Of a stretch of 64,000 nt of DNA, positions 49,169 through 60,500 are shown in pieces. A program made the translations under genes and the position numbers. Position 1 is the stretch's first letter. Each line of letters begins with the position of its first letter. The notes beneath the pieces were generated by a model. That model was not told where the DNA came from and made no database searches. It saw nothing but the letters and a program-made list of their open reading frames with translations. The DNA comes from Diprion similis (Eukaryota; Arthropoda; Insecta; Hymenoptera; Diprionidae), in contig NC_060114.1 of assembly GCF_021155765.1 (NCBI RefSeq), forward strand, positions 21,744,501 through 21,808,500. The letters run 5' to 3'.

Positions 49169-50635
49169 TTATCCAGCAACTCTTACAATGCTTAAATAAT
49201 AATTTTTGTATATTAAAGGCACTGATTCGTCGCTAACGAAGTTTCTATCCGGCTTCAAACTCGCATAAGGATTCTTTTGCGGTGCCAAAACGACTTCCAA
49301 GTCTGAACAGACGCGTTTTATTCTCTCGATATCCATCGGTATTTCACGTTCCGTATAAGCAGTTACTAAAATTGGCACCTTGCTTTTGCATAATTCAAAA
49401 ATAGTTTGTGGCCACGTGTCTTGACCCCGGAAACCAGTCGCCCGATACAACCCAGCGTTAAAAAGACAAGTCAGGTCCGGTTTCGTGTAATTCGGAGAGT
49501 AGCAAAAGTCGTGATATAACGTCTCGGGAACGAAGGAGACGTCGATTTTTTTGTCCCTCAGTTTACATAAGCGGCAAAGTTTGACGCGGCTTAAAATATC
49601 ACGCGGCACTAACTGGGGCAGTAACAATTCAGGGCCAGATATAATGACTTTAAGGATTTTCAAGTTTGGTAGAAAGTGGAGGAAAAGCTTCTCCCAAACA
49701 TGCAAATTTATACCCTCGTACTGAAACTCTGCACCGATCAAATGCACTACGAGGGTATCATTAGATTCCCAGCCGCTACAGGATTCCTGTAACGCATACA
49801 ATGCTGTGAGAGGAATACTTGCCAGGTGGGACAAAGTGGTGTAATTATAGAAGTCCATGTTTACGAATCGATCAGAATCATTACTAATCATAGACGCAAC
49901 GGCGTCAAAATTAAACTGGGAAAGTTTTGGGGCCATAAAGTACACATTCGGAATCCCGGGATCCACATTGCCGTGCGTAGCTTGTGCCAAAATTAACTTG
50001 TGAAATAATCGGTACTGCAAACACCATTCAGAGTGATCGTCACGATGTTCTTGACACCAAAACACGACTTTGCAATCCGAGCAACACTGCAACGATTTAC
50101 CGTTATTTTTACCAAAACTATGGCACTTGAAACAGGCCCGGGGGTAGAGTATGATCTCCTTTTCCCAAAGCTCAAGGTAACGGTTTAACAAAATTTCTGT
50201 CACTTTGATCAGGTTGACCCTTAGTATTCTGTACTCCTCTGGACTCGCCGTGTTTTTCCTATCCCCGATTCCATCGCATTTTTCCTCGCAATTTTTGGCC
50301 AAAGCTCTGCATAAGTCCTGATGCAAAGCTGCGTCTTGACTTTGATGATCCTCCGTGCAGTATGAAACCATGGAACAGTTTTTACACACTAACTTCGGAC
50401 TGGAGATGCGCGAACAAACTAGGCACGTATTTGAGAGGTACGTTTTTCGTGGTCGAAAGTCAAATTCGATAGTTTCTTCATCGTCTGTATCATCCTCCGA
50501 TTGATATTGCCCGGTGTTAGTTGAAATAGGAAGAGATAGCCTGGATAAAATGTCAATATTTTTCTTCAAATCGCGTCCGTTATTCTTATCTATAGATTCG
50601 TTCAATTTCTTTGGTTTTCTTTTACTGCGACCCAT
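49169..50635 (-). CDS. MSS51-like protein with two MYND-type zinc clusters
   Basis: A single uninterrupted exon of 488 codons starts at MGRSKRKPKKLNESIDK. Residues about 70-110 form a MYND finger (CLVCSRISSPKLVCKNCSMV, then YCTEDHQ...H...C). A second C-x2-C...C-x2-C...C-x3-H...H...C cluster lies at about 169-207 (CFKCHSFGK; CCSDCKVVFWCQEHRDDH). The C-terminal half (VVHLIGAEFQYEG; PNLKILKVIISGPEL; and ILVTAYTEREIPMDIERIK near the end) matches the conserved C-terminal domain of MSS51/ZMYND17-type proteins. Yeast Mss51 regulates mitochondrial COX1 expression, and the vertebrate homologue is linked to muscle metabolism. Insect members of this group are poorly characterised, and I see no clear mitochondrial presequence; the N-terminus is basic but lysine-rich. 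It is the only intronless gene here, so a retrocopy origin is possible. Confidence 0.85.
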   Translation of the reverse strand: MGRSKRKPKKLNESIDKNNGRDLKKNIDILSRLSLPISTNTGQYQSEDDTDDEETIEFDFRPRKTYLSNTCLVCSRISSPKLVCKNCSMVSYCTEDHQSQDAALHQDLCRALAKNCEEKCDGIGDRKNTASPEEYRILRVNLIKVTEILLNRYLELWEKEIILYPRACFKCHSFGKNNGKSLQCCSDCKVVFWCQEHRDDHSEWCLQYRLFHKLILAQATHGNVDPGIPNVYFMAPKLSQFNFDAVASMISNDSDRFVNMDFYNYTTLSHLASIPLTALYALQESCSGWESNDTLVVHLIGAEFQYEGINLHVWEKLFLHFLPNLKILKVIISGPELLLPQLVPRDILSRVKLCRLCKLRDKKIDVSFVPETLYHDFCYSPNYTKPDLTCLFNAGLYRATGFRGQDTWPQTIFELCKSKVPILVTAYTEREIPMDIERIKRVCSDLEVVLAPQKNPYASLKPDRNFVSDESVPLIYKNYYLSIVRVAG

Positions 50636-53528
50636 TCTTCAATCTGCTCAAATGACACTCTGAAAGCAACAATTCAACTTATCAGAAATAGGTTTTGGCG
50701 GGATGCTGAATTGTTGAAAAATCAAGCTATAATTGAAATACAGGAAGCTATGTTAGAATGTCAATTTATAGAATTTTTCGTTTACGAGAATATAATCTCA
50801 CCATCTGCATTAACGGTTCGTGCAACACTTACAACGGTCTGTTTCCTTCTGAGCTTAAGATAATCGACCGAAATGGCGCGCGGGACTGAGCAATGTGATC
50901 AGTGCCTTGTAATTGTCTTTTAGTTAAATGGAAACACACCAAACCGAATTAGACGGGGGGAATGCCAAATAAATAAAGTGATAGTGACATGCGCAGATCT
51001 TCAACGGGCACAATGCCCAGTCTGGTATTATTTCTAGCAAACGATTTGATCCGGGAATCTAAGCCAGGCATTGTCCACGGTGTCTATTGAGGCATATAGA
51101 CATCATTGAGTTATTAGTGTCGAACAGTTACAGCTGCGAACAAAGTTCTTGATTCTTTTTTATTGTAATTTCCAATATTAAATCGTGGGTAAAACCCTGA
51201 GGAACCTGGCCAGGTCGGATCGAAGGATAAATAAAAACTACGAATGCCTCAAAATTCCAAAAGTTGTTGATTTCAGCAAATTTATTCTAATATTTTCTTA
51301 CATTTACATTAATTATGTTATAATTTCAAATTATTGACACGCAGTGTCTACAATCATAGGAAGCGCATCTTCAAATTTCTGCGGGCATTTGCCATTCATT
51401 TGAACGCAGATCTTTGTGCCGGCCGGGTGCCGAGCCGAGGTTTCGTTAGATTGGCAGCACTGAGAACGGGGAATCACGTCTCGGCGTATCTTCAGTTCAC
51501 TGAATTCTACTTATACTGGAATTGACTGGAATGTACTTATGTAGTACGCTGACCGTGCCGTGAGAGACTCACAACGGGTGCAGAGCGGTATCTCGATCTT
51601 TGTCCTCACTACTCCTGATATACCTACAGGTATTGATCAAATTTATTGGTGTCAAAATCTCTGTCGGTACTACTCGTGGTGTACCTATATGATACCCTCT
51701 CTTTCGGCATCAGTGTTTTTGCCACCCGTGAAATATTATATCAAATAACAACACAAGAAAGCAGTCTTTATTAATAATCAATCAAAATCATTACATAAGT
51801 ATCAAATTTTTCTGAAGCCGAAATTTGTTTCAATTTGATTCATATAACACGTAGTAATGACCTTTCGCCGTAGATCATTCGCCTTGCTTATTCAATTTTA
51901 CTCGATTACTGTTGAGTAAACACGTATAAATCTTTGTACTATTAGTTCGTATCCAATTGTCTTGAAATAGCAATCGAGTTACGTCAAAACGATTCAAAAT
52001 TATGCCCACCATAAATAAAACTCAACGATTGACGTATATTTTCATTTATTTATTGACGTAGTTCAACTTTAACAATAAGTTAATCGTAATTCCCTGAAAA
52101 ACCATTCTGTCCTCAGCATTGTTAGTGTCAAAAATATGAGTGCTCGGTGTTTGATTGTTATAATAATTGCTGACACTTGCATAGTCATTGTTTGAAGTTT
52201 AAACCTTCCATCTTTCTCAAAATTTCGAATGTTCGAACCGCCAGTTCTATGTAATAACCCTGACATAGCCTGTATTTCATTGTTGACTGCCAGTATGTTG
52301 TCACCAGTCTCATGTGCGTGCGTATGTGCTTCTATTTCGGCGCCAGAATGAGCTCTATCTCACTTTCAATGTATTTTCAATACTGGCAGTCGGTAACACA
52401 GTCTTACCAGTGAGGATTGTCAGAGTCCGGAATTTAAAAATTCTGGTGCGATTCAGCCTGAAGAGTATTCGTTCTATTTGAAATTTCCATAATTATTTTT
52501 AAGTGCACTAGTTTCCTATTATTATGCTTTACAATTTCATTGCAACGCAAAAATTTTCAATTTATGCTTGAAGTACTTGCAGCTGCTATACTGTTACAAT
52601 AAGAATGGCAATTGTGATGAAAACATTCGAGTGCCGACTATTCAACTGATCCTCACTGGTGAAACAAAATGACAATTCATGCACATTTAATACGTACATA
52701 CATACATATAATATGACGCAAATGAGTTCACAGTGTAGGTTAATTTTTCTTTGAGTTCAGTGTTTCAGTTTGTTCTGATACCGCGTCATCTGGAGTTGAT
52801 AAGACGCCGCGCGACACGTAGTTGTTAAAAATTGGCTAATCGTATGCTTGCCACAGACGCAAAATCACGGATCCGTGCAGCATACTGACATGCGCGTCAC
52901 AAGTTTGCTTCGTCGAGCAGTGCAACGACTCTATTTGCACATATGCTGAATATACACGCCCGTCTAACCCCGCGGTAATAAAATAATATCTGTGCATACT
53001 GAAAAGTGAATCCTACAGAGTAAAGACAAGAACGTTACAGTGAATTCTGATAATAACGGGCCGTGCGGTCGAACGAACGAATCGAACGCACGCTGGCCGT
53101 TGCCACGGGTTTAAATGACCGCGCAAGACGTTTCAAGTAGGTAAACGCGTGCAGACGTGTAAACAAGGATAGAAACAAGCCCCGGTGGAGGCGATCAAGG
53201 CGTCTACAACAAAATTCCAAAATATAGGCCGAAATTTGAAGTCACATGGTAAGAACGACGATAGATGAAAAATAGTTTGCGCGTCAGGTTTGAAACGTGG
53301 ATCATGGAGAAGGAAAACTGGTGATATTTAGGTTCGTGGAATATTTTTGCAGGTTATGTATGTAGGGTCGAAGGTCCTTCTGCTACTCGTTATACCTGTG
53401 TAAACTGTTTTTTCAAATCTGTCAACAGGGGAACGAGTTCTGAACGCGATAAAATTTTGACAGTTATAAATTTTCAAATTTCAGGTATTTTTCTAACTGT
53501 GAGAGACCAATTTTTTCAGCTGAGATAA

Positions 53529-53742
53529 GAGCTCCCAAACAGCAAAAAGCCCAAAGTCGTCAAAAAGACGTCTGAAGGATGTCTTATGCGGCTCTTTTTG
53601 ACGCCCCTAAGGCCCAAAAGACATCTTTTAGGCATGAAGATATCTTGTGGACATAAAGATATCTTTTAGTCGTTGGAAAATGGCGTGTAGGAATGCTTCA
53701 CACGTCTTTTTGATCACTTCAGGTTTTGTGCTGCCTGGGCTC
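53529..53742. repeat. Short MITE-like element with inverted ends, family D
   Basis: The left end, GAGCTCCCAAACAGCAAAA followed by CGTCAAAAAGACG, is the imperfect complement of the right end, CACGTCTTTTTGATCAC followed by TTTTGTGCTGCCTGGGCTC. The interior carries repeated (A)AAGACATCTTTT / AAGATATCTT palindromic units. It is 214 bp and non-coding. No clear target-site duplication can be called. Confidence 0.7.
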
Positions 53743-54475
53743 ATTGATATCTATCTTTTGCACAGATAAGTTAATCTAGAGCATTGACTGATTATAAAGC
53801 GTCGTTCCGAGTCAAATCTTTCTTTGTTGAATACACCAATTGAGTATTGGCTATAAGCCGTTAGTCCTCTGATTTACGAATAACCTCGATGAACGATAAC
53901 ACTCTTTTTGCTTATCCATAATCTCTGTTGCTTTGACCCTACTTTATAAAAAATTTCAAAATAATGCATGCGGTGCAGGCAATAATCTATACGCATCCGT
54001 TGAAGTGCCATTCTCTTCGTTTATGTAGCACTGTAGTTTAACTGATATAGTTATTATAAAGTATATCACAAGGTTTGGAATACAAGTTGCGCTCGAGGGG
54101 GTATGAAAACTATGAAATGTATATTTGAAAAACCAAAGTTGTCTTTGAACAGGTTCATTAATACCGTCATTTAATTTGATAAATTTTTAATACTTGATAC
54201 ATTTATTTTTTTTATCGATTGAACTGGTTCCTTGCGGTTACTTTTGCTCGATTTATATATTAATACAAGTAGCTGTGCCCGAGAGAATCACACATATTTA
54301 CTGACAAAGATTGGTGAACTGATAAAATATGAATGAGCTGCTGATAAATGTTTCCAAGTAACTACCTTTAAATGAAACTATCACCTAATCGAGTATTCAC
54401 ATCCCCTTAAATCATCCACCAAAGTTGGCCTATATCACGTTTTAACCTGGTATTTGTATCTTTGTTTTTATCCAG

Positions 54476-54508
54476 AAAATGATCATGAAGACCTCTGATA
54501 AAGAAACG
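54476..54508 (+). other. Candidate 5' UTR mini-exon of SLC41 carrying an upstream ATG
   Basis: A polypyrimidine tract and AG (TTTGTTTTTATCCAG) precede it, and GTGAGT follows directly, giving a 33-base exon. It contains ATGATCATG. Splicing to the acceptor ending at 55166 (TTTTGTAG) would give a ten-codon upstream ORF whose TAA stop (55167-55169) is the first triplet of the next exon, 24 bases before the main ATG. Splicing to the AG at 55155-55156 would instead give a uORF overlapping the main start. Transcription is not shown. Confidence 0.35.
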
Positions 54509-55193
54509 GTGAGTCCCTAAAAGTGGCAATAATTGGCATGGATGAGTATGCTTCTTCCTGTAAAAAAAATTCAACCATCATATGTACAAAGCTAGTACAT
54601 CCTAATCGTGCATTTTCACTCAACAAGACTCAAATATTTATTCTTCAAATGTACAGATTACATTTTTGCTAAATGATTTTGTTCTAATAATTTTTTTAAC
54701 GTATCTAAAAATATTCAGAAAATTTTTTTCTACATCCTTTTAAAACTGTTCTTACATATGTACAATCTGTAGATAATCGGAACCCTGCTATGACACAACT
54801 GCATTGTAAAAAATTTTTTCATCTGAGCTACTCGATCAAAAATATACTTCTTTTATCCACTCTCCCTCGTAGAAAATTTCTATACTTTTATTAAGATTAT
54901 TTGTCACAATCATAAAATTACTTATCGTCTTTTCATCGAACAGTTGCCAAGCATTTCAAGCTCATGAAAATAGTTTTAGCTCTAAATTTAGTCTACTGAG
55001 CCCTAGCTTTTGCATTCGACTCAGATTCAGTTGATTCGCTTGCCTGGTGTTGTATTGTCTGTTCGCTGATCAAAAACTGGACACTTGAAGTCTCTGGCGT
55101 CTTACTGCTGATCGATATAATAATCCATAACTAAACTACTTAATTACTGTTCTCAGTGTTTTGTAGTAACCTACAAACTCGTTTTAAAGAAAA

Positions 55194-57514
55194 ATGGACG
55201 GAGCCGATAACATTGTAACAACTGTTGGGAAGGGAAAGAAGCTGTTACGGTATCGAAAACAACCAGACAAATCACATATCTTCAACATGGTGGGGTCAGG
55301 TGGCGAGGAGTCTGTAAATGTCAACATTGCTGACATTGCAATGGAACTCCAACCAGACTCAGAATTTGAACATAGCGACGATGACACCAGGCAATTGATA
55401 TCTCAAATACCATCGTCAGTGACCAAGGGATTGAGGAACAACAATAACAACAACCACTGCAAAATAAATACCCAGCATCAGCCGGACGATGAGAATGTCT
55501 GGTCCATATCTGTTCAAATGTTTATCCCATTTTTACTTGCTGGTTTCGGCATGGTTGCCGCCAGCTTGGTGCTTGACGTCGTTCAGGTAGGTTGAGGAAA
55601 CCACCCAGCTGGGTTCGAATCGCCTACTGCAAACTCATCGTTGTATATTTTTCAGCACTGGCCTGTTTACACAAAAGTTTCCGAAGTATACATACTAGTG
55701 CCCGCTCTACTAGGGCTAAAAGGCAACCTCGAGATGACACTAGCCTCTCGTTTATCAACCCAAGCAAATCTCGGCCACATGGATACCAGGAAACAGCAAT
55801 ATACGCTGATTGCTGGTAACCTTGCATTGATACAATGCCAAGCAATGGTTGTTGGTTTGCTGGCGTCGCTAGCTGCTGTCGTACTGGGATGGATACCTGA
55901 GGCACACTTTGACATAAATCATGGACTCCTACTGTGTGCCAGTTCACTACTAACAGCTTCTGTTGCTAGTTTTATTTTGGGTCTTGTTATGGTCGCGGTT
56001 ATATTATTGTCCACAAAGATGAACATCAATCCAGATAACGTAGCTACACCCATTGCTGCGTCGTTAGGAGACCTGACAACGCTGGCACTCTTGTCTTGGA
56101 TAGCATCGATGTTGTACAACGCAATTGGTAACTCGTTTATTCATTTCAATACTACGTTTTCTGTTCAAATAATTCACAACCCATTTGGTTAGCTCAAGCT
56201 TCTAATTTTGTATATTCGTATTTCCGGGTCACAAGTAAGTCGTTATTTCACTTCAGTGGCCTTGACTACAGCTGCTTAAACCCCAAAAGTAAATAATACT
56301 TCTTATTTATCTTATACCCATACACTAGTCGTCTGATGTAATACGAATATCAATTACTAAAACTGCCGTGAATATTTGATGTAATACAATAGTCCGCAAC
56401 TTTGTCATTCCTAGGTGTCGTACAAATCTTCGATAAAATTTTCATAGCCACAAATGCAATTTAAATTTCGAAACATTGAGAAAAGCTATATTCTACATTC
56501 GTACAACTTTTGTTGAGCTGAAATTTTGGAAGTTTGTCATTACTGTAATATTCCACATTTTTCAGAAAATGCACCATGGATAGCACCGCTTATCATAGTC
56601 AGTTGCATAGTTGCAACACCTTTTTGGGGATATATTGCAGCATGTAATCCATTTACAAAAGAAGTATTAAATCATGGATGGACACCTGTGATATCAGCAA
56701 TGTTAATCAGCAGGTACGACAGACGTTATATACATATTTTCTTATACTCGGAGACTTGACGAATGTTTGCTGGTTTACCGTGTCATTAAAAAACAAAATC
56801 GATTTTCGTCTTTCAGCATCGGAGGTCTCATATTGGACTTTACGATATCGAGCTATAAGGGCATAGCAGTCTATCAGCTAGTCATTAACGGGGTAGGGGG
56901 AAACCTGGTGGCTGTCCAAGCGAGTAGAATTTCAACATCGTTGCACAAAAAGCAAATCACTGAGCACCATGAAATTCCAACCATTTGCATAAGTCCAATC
57001 CACGCGTTTCTTGATCCAGGTATGAGAAGTGAAAGAATGAATCGACAAACTCATGCGATAGAGCGTAAGAGTACTGAACTTCTTATTTTCAGGTGGACAT
57101 GCCAGAACTGCTAGAGTTCTAATAATGATGGTGGTGCCAGGTCACTTGATATTCAGCTATACTATAAGTTATCTCAAAGCTGGACATACGACGCAAACCC
57201 CAATATTTATAATCATATATTTATTTGCCGCCCTGCTACAGGTAGCTCTAAATTCTTACCTTTGAGAATAAAGATAAACTTGTAGAAACGCCAAGTTAAT
57301 CGCAACGTATACGCAATATCGTTAACAGGTAATACTACTGCTGTACATAGCACAATTAATGGTTGTCTGGATGTGGACGCTTGGTATGGATCCGGACAGC
57401 TCTGCAATACCGTACTTAACCGCTGCCGGTGATCTGATAGGAACTGCGCTGCTGGGTATCGCTTTTCACATTCTCTATGTCATCGGCGACGGGGATGCCG
57501 ATGTTGGAGATTGA
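55194..57514 (+). CDS. SLC41A: Solute carrier family 41 magnesium transporter
   Basis: This MgtE-related carrier probably exports Mg2+ in exchange for Na+ at the plasma membrane. Exons: 55194-55586, 55656-56127, 56566-56713, 56817-57019, 57093-57241 and 57329-57514. The total is 516 residues, matching animal SLC41A1/2 (about 510-570). The N-terminal 105 residues are cytosolic and polar, with an Asn run (NNNNNN). The first MgtE repeat follows: [40 protein letters not shown] and [16 protein letters not shown]. The second repeat has [37 protein letters not shown] and [17 protein letters not shown]. The paired motifs [20 protein letters not shown] and [18 protein letters not shown], and the two GDL(T/I) motifs, are the expected duplicated MgtE signatures. 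The start is the first ATG in the exon that leads in phase into the membrane domain. Which paralogue (A1, A2 or A3) is unclear. Confidence 0.95.
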
Positions 57515-60500
57515 AAGGTGCGTTTATTTTTTATACGAAGAATAGAGTGATATTAAACTAATTCCTAGAAGGCTTTTCAAAATGACTACACACTCTCTTA
57601 CCTGCTGACATTTGATAATAACCGATAACGCAGGTACCAGACATGACGAAAGGTTGGCATCGATCATATCATTTGCATACTTTTCATTTGTGTTGAATAA
57701 TTTTTTTCAATTCTTGGCAAACATGTTACAAATTTAATGAGCAATCATGTTATGACATTGGGAAAGGTACAGGTCAAATTATCTGTGACATATTAAGATA
57801 TTTTCTGACTTCTTGAGATAAATTGAACACAAAGTGATATGAATATTATCATTATTATTACTCCGAATATTTTTATTGTTGTTATTATTGCATTATAACA
57901 ATTATAAGAATTTTTTTTCAATTCTTTGACTTACAAATATCTGAAAAATTATGCCAGTATAATATATTAGCCAGATGAATTCGTTTTTAATTATTACAGC
58001 TAAGTGTAAGATACATAAATATAAGAAGACATATTTAATATAATATTTTTTATCGCACGATATAAAAAGTAATTGAACCAATTTGTACAATTAGTGATCG
58101 GTTAACCTAAGATTATATAGTTAGGTAATTTGGTTAAATATTAAGAGTTTGCTATTGCCATAGAAATTTATCAAAATATTTAGCTATACTTTCCTATTAA
58201 ATAGTTTCGCCTATATATATTATATATATATTATATTCTAAGATTTTGTTTGTTTGTTTCTCAATTTTATTTAATTAATCTAAGTTTTATCGTGGCAATA
58301 ACTATCTATGTACCTATGTACAAAATTATTACAATATCGCGAGGTTATGATTTTTTTTATTTTTTTTATGATGTTCGTTTACCGAGTCCTGGATAACTTG
58401 TGCCTGTTATTTACTGCTTTATTTTCTCGCCGTTAAATTAATTAGCTTCCGTAAATCTTTAATAATTCGTCCAGAGACGGATCATAAATAAATCGAAGTT
58501 CCGCTAATGCATCAACATGTTTCCAATAGATTTTTAACGGTTTCTCAAACGCTCACATCGGTGATTTACGTTACGTGAACACCGTATAGGAATATGTATT
58601 AAGTTTGAGTACGGACAATTTTCTATATCAGTAATGTATAACCTATCCAAGAAACCAAAATTTGTCGGTGAAATATTCCTGTATATGCAGTTCTGAATAA
58701 AATTTTCTGTAGCTAAATTTGACAATTTTTGAAGGATTGATAACATTTCGTAACCTGAGATTCGAATTTTACATGAAATTACTTTGAGAATTCCGCTCAG
58801 TGTGTAGAATTATAAAAAAAATATGTAATCAAATGACTGATTGCGACTAAATTTCTATCTTTCCGGTTGACCCCTGCAACTGTCTGGTTTTAGTACGTTT
58901 GATTTTCGAACGTGTGTCTTGTGCTTAGAGCATACAGACGCTCTAAGATCTCGTGAACCGCTACCGATAAAGTTGGAACCAGTCTTACTATCCGGATCCC
59001 ATTATTTTCACTAGAAACAGTAACTGCTCACCTTATTTTATATACCTATTGTGAACAGACAAAATACGGTCTTCCCGTATCACCGAAGCGTATGTCACAA
59101 TGCTCAGGAATGAAAAAATTCTGTAGTACTAATCTGTTAGTAGCAGTTGCAGAATGCAACATGGAGCGAACTGCCAATTTTCAGTTCATGTATGAGGCAT
59201 AGAAACTAAAGAACAAATCCCTGAAATTGTAATTCATATCTCTTTTCGTGGGTAATTACCTAACGACTCATTGTGTTATGAATCGCACTCTATAGGTACA
59301 TATAGGAGATTTGCGAGCGCAAGTGACGCATGTGCGACAACGATATGTCATGATGAATGCGTGACAGATCACTATCTTCCCCACAGCCATTATTACACAC
59401 AATCACCAGTCAACTGTTTAATAGAGAAATCGTCTTAAACACACGCCGCTACGCTTGTGTATGCGTATTTGTACAGTTGTAGGTATTACGTTATGCACTA
59501 TGTCAAATTCATACGGCACATACGAATCACATGACCTGCAACGATCATTTTAGCTCAGCCACTGCAGCACGTTGCCAAATTAATTGTCATCGTTCTCTGT
59601 AATGAATTAGTGATTCTTACAAATGAGTCTCATTCTTACCGGTATTTCTTTTTTCCGACTCTCTGTCACGTTTCGAAGATGGCCGTGAAACCATTCGTCC
59701 AAGTACTGGAGTGGTAAAATAAGTTTTATCGCCGTAACGTCGCGTTCCGTTTCACAGACAGCGTGCCATAAAGTATCCGTAGTAGTTGATCGGCAGATCT
59801 CTTAATAATTCGGTTAACCACACCGCTAATTGATCCCATAATCACTGTAAACCTGTCATGGGCCCGTGTACGTTATACTCGAAAGTAAACAATCAATTTT
59901 ATAATACACAACATCTGGCCCACTGATGAACACGATAGCAATGATTGAGTCTGGAAGAATGAGGACAACAAACGTGTGTTCAAGAAGCCCTTGCCGCCTT
60001 TTCATCGTTGGATAAGAGACGGTCAGCCGTTGGTAATTGTTTGCTTACCACGTCGTTCGTCACGACGCGTTATGTCCACCATCCACCCACACCTCAAGCT
60101 CTTGTAGTATCTTAATTCTCATTCGCAAACTTCGGCTGCTTTGTACTCGACCCAAAGTATATACGCAACAAGAACCCTGTGCCAACTTCTTACCCTCCTC
60201 TCCCTCCTCCTCAAATCGACAACTTGCTAAGTTTTATTCACCAGTGCTATGTCCAACACCGAACGGTGTGGAGCATACACCACTGTTACGCATTATATTC
60301 ATATAGCAACGATCAAACGACGAGCGTAACACCAACCGTGAATGAAATAGTTGGATCCGTCAGTAAGGATTAACTCAGTCGTCGCGGGCAACGTTTTGCA
60401 GCCTCTTCGTCTCACTCGGTTTTCTCCCTTCTCGCGATTCTACAGAGTATTCCATCGTATTGTTTTTTTTTTTTTTTTTCTTCTTTTCATCTTCTTGCAG

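Larger units (their letters stand above)
50636..55193. other. Intergenic region
   Basis: This holds the presumptive promoter of the MSS51-like gene, including a GC-rich GGCGCGCGGG near 50874-50883, a small foldback element at 53529-53742, and a candidate untranslated mini-exon of the SLC41 gene at 54476-54508. No other coding exon is supported. Confidence 0.6.

Noticed and set aside
55606-55622. tRNA-like GGGTTCGAATCGCC in SLC41 intron 1.
   Set aside because: The B box is imperfect, and no cloverleaf or acceptor stem can be formed around it.
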